Source: Hamiltosporidium tvaerminnensis (Eukaryota > Microsporidia > Dubosqiidae). Taken from it: 64,000 bases of DNA. The stretch covers positions 248,001-312,000 of the forward strand of contig CM061247.1 in the NCBI GenBank assembly GCA_022605425.2, read 5' to 3'. Below the pieces are notes generated by a model. That model saw nothing but the letters and a program-made list of their open reading frames with translations, was not told where the DNA came from and made no database searches. The position numbers and the translations under genes were made by a program. Shown here in pieces: positions 25,801 through 40,800 of the stretch (position 1 is its first letter; each line of letters begins with the position of its first letter).

Positions 25801-28800
25801 AAATTTGTCGAATAGATGAGGGTGGTTTGTGGAAATGTTTTTTTTAAAAATTTTGATTTATCAACCAAATGCTAAATTTGTTTGTTTAGTTGTGAGAAAG
25901 CAATTAAAATTATTTTAAGATTGATAATTATCTTGCTATATAGGATCAAACTGTTCTTTTTGGTTCGAATCAAATCCATAGATTTTCAACTAACTTTGTT
26001 ACCGTTGAGTTTGCTGTATTGAGAAAACCGAAAGAGCAACTTGATGATACACACTCTCTTTCTTTTTTTAAAGTTAATTTAAATTTTTTTGACTCCGAGC
26101 TAATTTTCTTATGTTTTTCTTGGTTAAATTACCTCTTCCGAGTCTTACCTATCTCACCTTTGTATTCGACTTTCAATCTGTATTCGAATCAAAGTATATC
26201 TTTCGATATTTTGTCTTATATTTGACTTTGAAACTGTATTTGGAATGGCATAACATATTCGTTCTTGTTAGATGTCATGTAATAGGAGACATTACTTGAT
26301 TATATTACAAGCTTTTTGTATGCAAAGACTTTATTTCCAAATTATCAGTAACATTTGATCTTGAATCTAAGCATTCTTGTCAATAAAAATATGAGGTTTT
26401 GAATGCTTCAATATCGCTATCAACTACACATTTGTACACAAAAAAAGTTTTAAAATTAAAATTTATTTTTTAATATTCATAATAATTGTAATTCGATAAA
26501 AGTTTTATCGAACGGCAAGGTTTGCGAGCCAAAAAAATTGTGAACAAACAAATTTAATTTTAATTCAAATAAGTATATTTTTAGTCTTAAAAATTTTTAG
26601 CACATAAAGACTGAGAAATCGTTCATTGTCTTAGTTCAATATCTGGCTTGACAATTCTATGATTTTATGTAGTATGGATTGTCCTCAATATGACCATTTC
26701 ACGCAGTGAAAAACCCGAATTAGATATATTCGTATTACTTATTGTCGTAATTTCTCTCTAGGCATCCAGATAAAAATATCTTTGATAGAGACATGTTCTA
26801 TTTCTTAAAATAAGGGTTTTGCTGGCCCTTATAACCAATTTATTGTTTTTTAAAATGAAAGATTTATTTATATTAATACTCCAGTTCCTTTGATTTCTTT
26901 CTTCCACCTTTTGAGTTTTAATTTATTTAAAAGTATCACATCTTTTTAAAATAGTGGCAAGTGTTATATTTGTTTTCATGACATTATCGCATTTCTAGGT
27001 TTAACATAAATAACTGTTACCCCAACACTCCATCGGTAACCCCTGAGATACCTACGTTTCAAAGCCTTTCATCTACTAGGCGTGTAGAACCCAATTAATA
27101 GGTGAGGCAGTTGCCCGGTTTTCTTTAATTTCCGTTGCATGGAGTGTGATCTAAGGTCAACGCCCCCTCTGGCTCCCCAAAACTATGTAGCATTCCTACT
27201 TACTCTACATTTTCCGAACCCAATAAACTTATAGCTAAGACATATTTCAGAGACTTACATGGGGTCCACCTAGACAGTGTAATGTCATACCAACAGGTAT
27301 AACCTGTTCCTAGCTCTCCCGGTTTTCAATGGTATTTATTTTTATATCTCCCAAGCGCTAAGTCTTCTAACCCGAGTGAGCAAGGCTAGGTTTTCATGTT
27401 TTTACATGGCAATTACCTAAATGCTTAGCTGCGGTCTGCAATCTGGTTACATAAAAAACTACGAATAAATTTGTAGAAAAAGTTTCGCCATTTCGTAGAC
27501 CTCTCCTCATAACAACTCCCATAAACAACCGAAGATATAGCATGGTTTTATTCCTACCAAAAATTCAAACAATGATCTCATACCAGTTTCACACATTTAT
27601 TACCAAGCAGAAAGTTTTTTATGTGTTTATCCACCCTCCACATTACATGAATATATATTATTATTCCAAAATCATTTTTTAATTATTTTTTTTTCTAAAA
27701 TTGCGTTTTAATATTAAATAAATTAAAAAAAAAGATAAATTAAACGAAAATAAATTAAAAAAATATCCCTGATTATATGGAATACCTATATTTTGCCGCA
27801 ATAGTATTAAACCAGATATATGCAAATCAGTTTGTAGATTTCTATTTCAAATGGGAAGGAGTTAACTTAAATAAAGAATCAACATCAATCAAAGATTTGG
27901 AACTCACAAATGATGAAAAACAACAGTTAAAAGATCTGAGACCATATCGAGAAATAGCAAAAAAGATTAAGAATAAAGAGAACACACCTTTATTTACAAC
28001 GAATTCCAATAATAATACCATAAAAATAATCTATCCAGGAAATATCAAATTCAAAATAGGAATTATTGAGAATATGAAATGTCAAAAGAAGCCAAGATTA
28101 TATATTGGTCATTTAATATCAAAAGAGGTATTTGAGTTTTTGATAGAAATAGTATGTGATCTAACTGATATCGATTTTCAATTACCTGCTTTTTTATATA
28201 TACAATTAATCAATGGTATTATATCGTTAATACCGGAAACAAATTTATATTTTCGTAAGTTACTTTCACGTCTGAATTATTGGGCTTTTACTGGAAATCA
28301 TTTAAATGAAATCATCATGAAAAAGAATAATTTGAATTTTGATAATTGTTTAATCAAAAGATTTTTTTATATGACTGCCCTCATTTCATATTTGAATTAT
28401 ATTAACATTTCCGTGTGTTTTTTTGGTTCTAATATAGTCCTTGATTATGCATATGTAACTTATTGTGATATTTACCCAAAGAAAGAAGAATTGGTGAAGG
28501 AACTCAGTTTACAGTTCACGGGTAGATGCTTAAATAGTTTTTTTGCAAGTATAAATGAAAAAAATAATAAAATTTTGTATGAATGGATATTATGTGGAAT
28601 AGAGAATATCGTAAGTATAACATTTTTCGAATGTAATTTTTCCAACCTGATAAATGTTAACGAATCGATAAATTGTTTATTATATAAAGAAAACATGTCT
28701 TTGCAATTAAAAAATTGCATTTCTTCGAATAATTATATTAGAAATATCAATCAGTGCCGATCGAAGAATCTTGCTAAAATGAAATTAGAGGATTTGTATT

Positions 28801-31800
28801 TAACTTCAGAAGATCTTGTAAGTTTAATAGAATTTGAAAATATTGATGATATTGAGTTTGATAACTGTATTTTTGACGAGGATGAAATACCAGGGAAGTT
28901 TACATTTGTTTTTTTGTCCATAAAAATTAAAAATATGAAAATTGGAAATTCAATGATAAGTTTTTTGAAAAGAGGTTTTTCCGACTTTTTATACTTTGAA
29001 AATATTAATTCAATGATGTCTTTTAGCACATTAAATCTTTTTTCCGATCCAGAGCGTTCACGATTTGTCCGTGTGATAGAATTGGTAGATTTGAATCTAA
29101 AAGAAAACTTTTTTGATTTAACTTATAATTTTCCAAATTTGATTTTCATATCAATTAAATCAGTGAAATATTTAACTTTCAAAATCAACAATAAAGAAAA
29201 GCTGGAATCTATTGGATTAAAAAAAATTTCGATAAAAGATTGTTGTTTACCAAATGTCGCGAGGAATATTTGGTATATTCCATCTCTAGATTTTCTTGTT
29301 TTGTATCGAATTAAAAATATTGCGTCATTTTTTAACAATTTAAAAGACAAAAAATTCATTAAAATATTAAAAACATTGAAGTGTAAGAGTAACATTTTAA
29401 ATCATTCTGATATAGAAAAAATATCCGTGTTTACGAACCTTGAAAATTTAAAATTACAGAGCTGTAATCTAGATTCCTCTCATTTAATTTATATTAAGAA
29501 GCTTACATCCCATGCCGAATTCCGCAGAATAATTTTGACGAATAATAAAATAAGAAATGTTCCAGATGAATGTAAAGGTATTTTTGAGAATACTGAGCTT
29601 GTAATTTTAGCTCGTTGTGATTTTTCTGCTGGCTCTATTCATTTATTATTTAATGTTTCAGAATCATGTAAAATTTTAACGCTAGATTTCAGTTATAATT
29701 CTTTAAATAGAAATGATCTCTTATTTATAAGCGGTTTTAGAAAATTGGTAGTTCTTAAAATAAACGGAATTAAATTTGAAGGTGATGCCGAGCTTGATAA
29801 TTTAACTTCGAAGGGGTTGACAAATAATTTGAAACATTTGGAAATAAAACAACTGAATATTTGTACGAAGGATATCGAAGCTTTGTCTAAATTTATAGCT
29901 TTGAACGAAATTAGATTATCCGAAGCGGCTTATAGAGTTTTAAAAGAGTCAAATATAAAAATTCCGTGTAAATATATTAAAACTGAAAATAAATGATTCG
30001 GATGAAACTAAAAAGTAAAAAGTTTTTTAGATTTTTAGATTTATCTAGTTATTTTTTATATTACTTAAACTTTTTAATGGCATAGTATTCAATAATTTAA
30101 TATTATAAGTCTACATTGATGTGGAATCTATATATGGAGTTTACTCATATAATGAACCAAAAAAATATTTCTTTTAACCTCCTTTATAAATAGTAACATT
30201 CTAGTTTTCTTCGGCAGAACTTTCTATAGAAAGTTTCATTATTTTTTAATTTATATAGTTTTTGGCGGAAAGTTTGGCAAAAATTAAATTGCATGAAGAT
30301 AATTTTAACTATACTAGAAATAAAATTGATAAAACAATACCTAGCTCATAGAAATAATGTGCTTTCTTGGAAATCTTCGCAGTAAAAAAAGTTTGTTTTT
30401 ATAATAAACAAGAAACTAAGCGTTTTCAAACGACAATTTGTTTGATAGAAAATAAAAATATTTATAAAGAGGCAGTCACTGAAGACGATTATGAAAAACA
30501 GCATGCTATATATTTACACTTCACCTACCTGGTCACAAAGGAACTGAAGCAATTTATGTAAAATAAAAAACTAGCCCTATATAGTGTCAATGAAAAAAAT
30601 AACAATCATGCCTCAAATTACTTGAACAACAAGAGATATCAATTATAGTACCAAGTTACAAATTATAACAGTATTTTGACGACAACGTGGAACATCGTCA
30701 AAAAATTGTATAAATCATAGAAAACGTCAAAATAAATATAGAGGATATAAGTGAGTTGCATAAGTTTTGATTATTATTCAAAAATTCTTTTTTCGTTTTC
30801 CTTTAAAAATATAACAGCCGAGAACATTTTACCTACCCTAAAGCTAATATTTATGTATAAAAATCACACAATTGTTTTACGACTGCGACAACACCCGGGA
30901 ATCCAATTTTTCGTATGTCACAAAACTTCCATCTTAGCACAACCCTAGGTTTGTAAGATATAGCCAAACCCTCCTCCCAACAAAAGTCAACTCGAAAGAC
31001 ACAATAACAAAGTTTTGAGGTAAATCTTGAAAGCACTATCAGGCATGGAAATAAAAAAATCGGGTAGAATTTCTTTATAAAATTGTATTTAAAAATAATC
31101 AGCATGACTAGGCCAATATATATGTCCCCAATGCGAAACTTAAAAGCCAAACAGGTATAGAAATATTTTATTCCAAAGCACAGTTCTACAAAATACAAAG
31201 AATTATTCGAAATAGAATAACAAGAATCAGTCATTGCACACAATTTAGAATTTATTGAAAAAATAAACATTATACTATTTATGGTAGGATGAAGCCGCAA
31301 GTCAGTATAATTATTCACGAAAGAAGTTATATGAAATATAGAGATGCTTATCTTTCAAAAAAGACGAAGATGCTGATGTTCATTACCACGGTATTGCATT
31401 TTATCAAGGTGAAGTAGTACTTTTTGTAAATCCTTTGATAAAAATCAACTGTTATGAGAAAAAAGATGAAAAGTATTTATCATAAATTAAACTGAAGTAT
31501 TAAAGAAAAGGTTGGCTCTGATAGTTCTCGGGGGCTTAGTGAAAAGATCTAAGAATACCAAAAGTAGTAGCTAAAAACCAACCAATCAAATTTAAAAACC
31601 AACTGAATTTTTTTTTCGTTTTTTTATTGCTCTTTTTGTTTTTTCTACTATTTTTTCCCTTAACTTCTTATTTTTGTTCCTTTTATTGATATTATAGTAT
31701 TGATTCATGTATATGTAAACGACTCCCTATATGAGTAAAGTCCATATTTCATCAACACTACAGTCTCTTACGAGCCTTGGCCGCTCTCAGTAATACCTCC

Positions 31801-34800
31801 ACCGTCTTTTCCAATGGATTTGTTTAATTTTTCGGGTTTCGTAACAAGGTGGCTTTAAAAAGATTTTTTAGGTCACGTCCAACCCCAACCCGAAAGACCA
31901 GTCCTTTTAATCGCCTCTTACGACAAGCAGAGAATACTCCAAGCCAATTCTGTTCCTGGTGTGGTGAGTAATAACTCCACATATAGGCACGAAAATTAAT
32001 GATAATAGGTTTTTATATTTGGTAATTTTTTGTATGTGAAATTAATCCTCTTACCTTGTTATTTTCAATTTTATAGCGTTCTGTGCATTTCATATGTTAA
32101 AGGCACATAAAATTGAAATTGTTTAGAATTCTTGCTTTCAATTATATTCAAATCTGAAATTGTGAAGATTAATTTAAAAATATATAAAAACGTGATGAAG
32201 ATATCACTTTACTGGATAATCATAATATTTATGTAACAGAAATTTTTACATTCATTTATTCGTTATATCTTTTTACCACTGTTTTTGACTACTATTTTAC
32301 TTGATTTTTTGAATTATTTTTCTAAGAAACTGATTTGCCTTGATTCAATAGTTTAAAATTTAATGTTATTCCTCTGTTTTATTATTTTCTTCCCACGGTT
32401 AATCTCTTTTTTTCAGTTCAAATTCAAATTTTTGTGCTATTATTTCGGATCCACGATGTGGTTAGTTCATCTAGAATAAAGTATATGAAACTTTTTGTCT
32501 TTACTTGGTTCTTGCAGAGAAATTTTAGTTTTTTCACGTGTTCCAACCTCTTTTATACACACCTTTATCTCTATCACAACTCTATTAAGTACTTATAAAT
32601 ACTAAAATTCTTCCTTGATCAAAACAAATTGCTTTGATGATTTTTTTAGCACTTAAATTGCATGTATTCCTCTAAGCTTGTGAGTGATAAGCATTTTATG
32701 ATTTATTTATGGAATAATGCCATAATATCAGTCTAAATTACAAAGAAAGTATTACCTAACTTTTATTGCTATTCTAGTTCTTTTTTATTTCTCGGTGGGA
32801 AGAATCAATATATGTAACACCAACGTGTTATTTTGCGGGCTAATGTCTTAGCATCTTCTGAGTTTATTCTTCTTTCACAGAAAGCCTATTTTAAGGAGTC
32901 TAACATTTAAAAATCCATGTTTGTTCTATATTTTCCATCAAATATCTTACTCTTACGTTTCATAAGCCATAGCACGATTTACACGCCGGTTCTTTGATTT
33001 TTGAAACATTTCTTTATTTTTTTTTATTAATTTCTTTTAATCGACTGTAAATTAGAATATTACTATCTCGGTATTACGCTATATATAAGCACCAACACAT
33101 TGGCTAAAAAATCATAAATCTTGATTCTTTCACTCGCAACTATTTAAAGTGAATCTTCAGTGGCAATTCCTACTTTAATACGAGTTATGATGTTTTAACG
33201 TTTACGCAAATAAGTATATCGAATATTTATTAGAAATTTTGACGCCATTTTTTTATTCTGATGTCTACGCTTAGTGTGAAAGGGAATAACTAAATTAAAA
33301 ACTAACTGAATGGCAACGGGTGTATTGAAATGTAGTGAATATCATTGTTGCCATTTTGGTGGGATATAAGTCATACTGGACATATAGGCCAACCCCCTAT
33401 AATGCTGAGTTATAACAAATTAAAAGAGGACTGGAATAAGTATGCATGTCTACACTTACTTTTGAATACTCGTTTTTAAGAACTTATGAACTGAGTGACA
33501 CCCTATTGATTTGATAAATTGGCTCTAGTCTATTTAAAGGGGGTAATCTAAGCATCCAACCATCTCATAGCTTAATCTTAATTTTTAGATTCTCCATGAA
33601 AAACAATTTTTAATCAAAAATCATATCTAAGTAAATTATTTTTATATCAGTTTATAAATCGATGCATCTATTTTATTTTGATTGACATAATTCTGGTTAA
33701 ACAATAAATTTTGATTGAGATAGAAATAATTCGAGTATTTGAAATCAGAATATCGAATTTCATGCATTGTGTATGAACTATATATATTTATTCCTCAAGA
33801 TTTCAAAGTTGGTATTCTTACATTCGCATTGCGTTTAGCTATAAAGAAACATATATATGACAATAAAAATTATTTCATACCAGGTTATTTTGTTAATCGT
33901 TTTTGCTTGCTTCATTCTGTTACTTTCCCCTTTTCAATCGATCTATATTAATGCTTAATGTTTTTATATTTTAAGACAATACTTTGATTTCGGTTCTTTT
34001 TTACTGCTTTAGGTGGTACTGATTTTGGAATTTGCTTGCTTAGCATTTTATATCTGATTAACAAATGCGCATAATAAGGATATGCATTGCTCGTATAAAT
34101 ATACCTGTAATATAATTTATATTAGGATTTTTTTAGACTTTTGTAAATTTAGAAGTTCAAAAGTGTCTAATAATACATGAAAGGTAGAGAAGCCACAATA
34201 AAACATGTTAAGAATTCCAAAAAAAAGGAATTTCTTGTAACTCCCATAATTTTTACAACCAAATTTTCAAATTAAGCTTCTATATACCAATTCATAAACT
34301 ATCTAATATATTAAATATTTTAAATACATATGTACTTACTAATTCCATTCCTCTTTAACCTCTCGTTTCGAGAATGAACAGCTTGAAAATTTCTAATTTC
34401 TTCTGTTAATCCGTTGTAACTCGTGATTATAGGTGATTGGCATAAGATCTGATGTGGTTTAAATCCTACCACAATAGCAGCAATGATTTACACGTATTTT
34501 ACACACTCGTCGCCATGCAGATAGGATTTAATGTGGATATCCTCTCTTCACCTATATATTTTAATTAAGAAATAAAGAAAATTCTCTGAAAATCAAAATC
34601 ACTATTTATTAATTATATTTTCATGGTTTATACCAGTGTATTTATAAACCATATCAGCTTTAAAAATGAAAATGTCGTTTAACGTTGGTTTTAAATTATT
34701 CCCTGAATGTGTCCTGATGTTACTTTTACTATTTACTTAAAATTTTATCATATAAAGCCAACCTTACATATAATCTAAACATTTCTATTTTATATTCTCA

Positions 34801-37800
34801 AAAAAAAGCAATCAAAAAACGTTTTTCAAACCAAAAGATGAGAATTAATTCATAAATAAATATTCATGGGAATCAGAGATTGAACACATAGAAACGATTT
34901 GTATTGGAACCAAAGACATAAAAAACACTCAATCTTTATACACATATGTACAGGTAAATTCTAGTTTAAAAAACATTCAAAATGCTTATATCTATCTATA
35001 TTGAATAATTGAAAATAAATATTGAATCAAAATACGTAAGAAGAAATAAACGCCAGAGAAAAATAAAACTTAAAGGTGACAGTATACAAATAAAGTAATT
35101 ACAAATCAATCTTAAATTATCAAATATTAAATTTATAATCCATCTCTAAATTTATATTTCCAAAGATACAATAAATATATTTTACGAAGCTATTATTTAT
35201 TTGAAAATATTTTTTTTTATCAAGAAGTTATAAATATTTTTTAGTGTAGTTTTTTAAAAAATGGTTTATCCCTTTTTATATGTCAGATGATTCTAATTTA
35301 ACAGTTTTAAACAATTTATCTGAAGATTGTAAGAAAATAATACATGAACCAGAAAAAAATATATTACTTGTAACACACATATTAAACTGTTCAACAGAAT
35401 ATTTATTACCTTTTAAAAACGATAATGATATAAAAAATATTATAAATTTATCACTTTTAAAAGTTTTTAAACATATTATTCCGTTATATAAAATAAGAAC
35501 TTCTAATGAAAAAGTTAAGCTGAATAAAGAACAAAAAAATATTATGGAATATGATAAGAAGTTGTTAAATGTGTACATATTTTATCTTAAATCTGTTTTT
35601 TGTAAAAATACATTTGAGAGTTATAAATGTGCATGTGAAATTTTAAATGAATTGGATCATTTTAATTTTTTAGAAAAATCTGTTAATAAAGTTTTAATTG
35701 GTACAATATCTGAACACGAAGAAATCAAAGAAATGTGTTTAGATTCTATTAAAAACAAATTAGAAGGTAATAATGAAGAAACGATATTTGTGATTATAAA
35801 TCAAATGTATAATTTAAAATTTTCCAGTAGTGGGTTTGAATTTTTGTTGAATATTAAATATTTAGAAGATAAAAAAATTTCAGATTTACAATTGGAAGAA
35901 AACGGTAAAAAAGATATTAAAATGGAAAAGAAAAACAAAAAAATGGAATTTCTTCAAAGGAAAAATGAAAAAAAGAAAACGAATGAAATATTTTTAAAAA
36001 ATTTAGAAAATAATAAAAATAAAATGAGTATTTGTGATAAAAAAAGAGAAAAAAGCAGAAGACTTAATGAAAGAATTATTGATGAAGTAGAAAATAGTGA
36101 AAATATTGATTCGAAAAGAAAAACATTAAAGAAAATAGTCGATGCGCTTTTAAGACTCTATTTTAGAGTTTTATACGATAAAAAAACCAATTTTTATCTT
36201 TTAACATTCGATGGTCTAATCAAATATAAAAGATTCATTTCACAATCTTTTTTAGAAGGTTTATTTCTAATGCTGAACAACTCAGAAATTCAAAATAATT
36301 CAAAGCTTGAAATTAATAAATTACTTTGCATTCAAAGTATTTTTGAAAATAGAAATTATGATTTTAAAAAATCTGTAAGTATCATTTATAAAATACTAAA
36401 ACCTTTAGAAATGGATATTGATAGAAATAATCTTGAAAAATTAAAAATTATTGTAATAAATCTTTTTATAAATATGAAGCAACCAATCAATAGAGTAAAT
36501 GCAATATTACATCGATTAATACAATTCTGTCTTATAAAAAGAGTTGATTTATTTCATGATTTGATTTTTATTCTAAAAAATAATTATTCAATAAATTTTA
36601 GTGATTTTGATCAAATAAACGCCAATAATTATTCTGAAGAAGATATAGATTTAGTATCTGAAAAAGCATTTTTTGAATTTCATACTTTTTTAAAAGTAGC
36701 AAATAAATAAAAATTTATTTTTTTTAAAAAATATTTTGATTTTAAATTTTTACTAACTATTTTATGTTTAAAACCAAATAATTGGCAATAAAAGATTGTA
36801 AAATTTGTATTTTTAAAAAGGACACTTCTACACGAAAAAAAAGAAATTTATAAATAAAAAATAGAAAGTTAAATTTAATAAATCTTTAACGTACTTCGCT
36901 TCCAATGCTTTCTCTTATAATTATAATGATGAGCAAATTCCTTCATTGATCTTTTCCAAGCTGGTACTGGTCTGTTTTTCTTCATAGCAGCTCCAAGTCG
37001 GATTTTTATTATATGCGTCTTTTTTGATCCCTAAAATTAAATAAAATCACTTACCATTTTATGGGGTTGAATTTTTTAGAAAAAAAAATATAAATTTTTA
37101 CCAAGAATTATCTGAAAAAAAAACGGACTTTTATTTCACAGATTTTTAATTTTTAAAAAAAATATTTAAAAATAAAAATCAATGTTCTCATTTAAAAGAA
37201 GGCAATCTAATGTACAAGAATACTTTTTTTTAAATTTTTTACTTCATAAGAGCTTAAAGAAAGATATGTAATTAAAAAAAAAGAGATTTATTTTACAAAT
37301 TAAAATTCTGGGGATTTTTTACATAAAATAAATGATAATTAAAATATTCTGAATTCTCAAAAACATTTGAGTAATTATATTGTTTATAATTTATTTTATT
37401 ATATTGAAAGGCTTCTTTGATTTCTCTAATATTGAAAATTAAGGAAAATGGCTATGGCTTGTGTGACATTATATTGTTTATTTATTCTTTTTAAATATTC
37501 TCTTCATTTTTTCTTCATGTTTCTTGTAATTATACTTGAAAGGTATGTTTAAATGTCATTATACTCATATTTCTATTAACGATTAAGTTGCGGGGGTTTT
37601 TTATTTATTTTTCAACATTACCCAATATTATTTCCTGATTCCAATCTTCAAAACACCAAATAAATGTGTAAAATGTTCTTTTATTTTACTAAATTCTATT
37701 TTTATTCGAGTAAATTTGTTTTTTAAAAATACATTTTATGGTGTTTAAATGAGTATCTTCGCATGTTAGCCAAACAAAGAAAAATAAATAAAAAAATACT

Positions 37801-40800
37801 CGGCTTACTTTTAAATATTTATATTTCTACTTCTTTCTGTTTACATTATTTCAAGTAAATCTTAAAATGTAATTTATACTTCGAAAAATATATTCATGTT
37901 CAATTTGTTATTTAAATGAAATTATTGAGGCAGTTATCTAAAATTTTGTTAATTGCGTGTATATTAATGTCTAATTTTATTTCTCAATAAAATTGTAAAT
38001 AACTATTGAATAATATGATTTATAAGTTAGGAAAATTAGATTCAAGTATTAAAAAAATTATTTTAAGCCTATATGGTCATAAACATGCATCTTTTCTCAA
38101 ACTGAGATTTAAACAAAGCATTATATAGTCACATTAATAAGGGGGCTTTTATTTTCTTGGCATCAAAAGATAAACTTTTGAATTTATAAAAAAACTACAT
38201 ATTAAGATCAGAGATCTTCAAAATGTTACTCACCACACGTTTTTTCCAGAGTAAGTGTTTTTTTAAATAAACTGTAAAAATAAACTAAATTATTAAAAGA
38301 AATTTATTTATTTAATTAATGTTTTTCAACCACTTATCTAATTTTTTTATATTTTTTTATCCTAAAAATTCAAAACAAAATGACAAAAAACATTGAATCC
38401 TAATTTATCATTAAGGAGATTGATGTAGTTGATATTTGGCAATAATGATTCGTGGAAACCGTAATTTAAACTTACTGGTATATATCATCAATAATGGTAT
38501 CAAACGCTTATCTGTTAATTCTGATCTATAATTTTTTTATATTTAATTTAATGTCGTATTTTATAATGACACCCAATTCTGTCCTCCTGCTTAATTTTAC
38601 CCTGGCCAAAAGTCAAATCCAACAGATCATCAATCACATTTACTAAATCGGGGCGAGCCTAATAAACTCTATTTATGATTTTTTTAGGGGAAAATTAACT
38701 ATTTTGTGAGGAATTACAGAAATTTAAATGAATAAGACAATTTTAAACTTAAAAATATATCAACTAAATTAAAAATGATTAAAAAAATGTGTTCAAATTA
38801 ATTTAAAAAGAGTAAAAAAAGGAAAAGAAGAAAATTAAAAAGAAACCATATAAATATCTGAAAAAAATTAAATAAACGTAAAAAAAGTAAATTTTAATGT
38901 TTTTCTTTTATTCCCTTTTTTATATACTTGTATTATCACTTGTATTCACGGTGCTTTGTTTTACTTTTCTTACAAATACACATTTTTTTAATTTAATCTA
39001 AAATATGAAAATATATAAAATAAAGATCATAAGCCCTTAAGCCACTAAAACTGCTTTAAATTAAAGGGTTTAAAAATATAAATTTTATTACTGCTTTTAT
39101 TAGCATACTTTTACCCCATGCTATTCATTTGACAGGGAATGCAATAAAGAACAACGAAGAAATAAAATTAAATAACAACAAAAATTACGTACATTTTAGT
39201 AAGAAATTCTTCCAAAACCGAACATATAGAATGTTAGAATCTAATTGAGACAGTGGAATTTTTAAATCTTAATTTTAAAAACGAAACCATAAGTTTTTTT
39301 CGAGACGACGGTATTTTATTATAGATTTATTTATTTTTTGGAAGGGGAGAGACAGAATAAGCTTGACATTACGTAATCAATAATAATCTACTCGTAAAAG
39401 ATATTTAACCTTTCTAAATACACATTCTATAGACTAGTTTTTAGGTATATTTAAAAACCCTAAAAATTGACGTTTATAAACATCACGGTGAATTTTCTTA
39501 TTTTTTTATTGGATTTCTATGTTATAGAATGGAAAAAATCAGTTTTCTAAGGGCCAAAAACATATCTAAAAGTTCCATACATCAATTTTTAAACTGAATT
39601 CGTTTTTAGATGAACTCTTTCTCATTTATATCACATTTTCTGATTAACTTGTAACTGTATTTCTTATAAAAAATTATTTCACTGTAAAAGAATTAAGATA
39701 TGAAAAATACTTTAAAGTTATAACTTTGCAGCATTGCATTTTTGTTTTATCATTTATATAATTCAGTAATGTTCCGACGACGATTCACCTCGTAATGTTT
39801 AATTGGTTAAAAGAATATAAGACACCAATAAGAATGCTCCAATTAAGATATGTCGCTTTCTATTTGTTCATAAATCTTACACAACCAATAATAGTGAGTA
39901 GAATTGAACATAAAACAATTAAAAATATTCTATTGATTGAAAAAAAATGAAATAAACATTGTTACAATTGTTTCCAGACCTTAGTATTTATTAAGAATAA
40001 CATGATAAGTTTGTTTTTTTAATTTTTCTAAAGTATTCCGTTGAAAAAATTTAAATTAATTTGTTCTGATAATTTTTCTACGAATATATAGTTGCGTAAA
40101 AAACTTATGATACAAAGGATGCTTTTTGCCGTTCTTCCGTGCAATTTTTTATATTCTCAATAATAATTGCATAACGCAAATATGGCTTGAATAGCTTCAT
40201 GGAACTTTATACTTGATTTAATCATCTAATTTTATAAAAAAACTAAGGAATCATACAATAAATAAATTAAATAATACAGCATATAGTTATAAGAATATTT
40301 GTTCGGATAAAGAAAATTTATCGATAAAAAAGACAGAATTCATTAAAAATAGGTGGAAGGTGAAATAACAAACATAAAATGCCGATCTGAAGCTCTGAAA
40401 TTTGAGTAAATAGAATAAAGAAGAATAATACGCCAAAATAAAAAAAGATCCTAAAATTTTATTGAGAAATTGCTTAAAAGCGGCAAATAATTCAGATATG
40501 AAGGAACAAAAAATATAAGATATACAGACTAAGTGAGAGTATAAAATTTTTAATGAAATTATTGAGGAAATATGGCTCAGAAAATGAAGTTTAAGATTAT
40601 TTTCGGGATTGTTTTCTTATGATATAAAAGAAAATTCGTTTCACTAGCTTAACGTCTAGTATCTATATATTGCATTATATGTGAAAGAATGATAAACATA
40701 TTCAAAATGATCCGCTTGTGAATGAGTGTGTCAAATATGTATGAAATCATTGTTTGGGATTTTTGTGGGGATAAAACCACCACTTATTTTAGATTGTTCA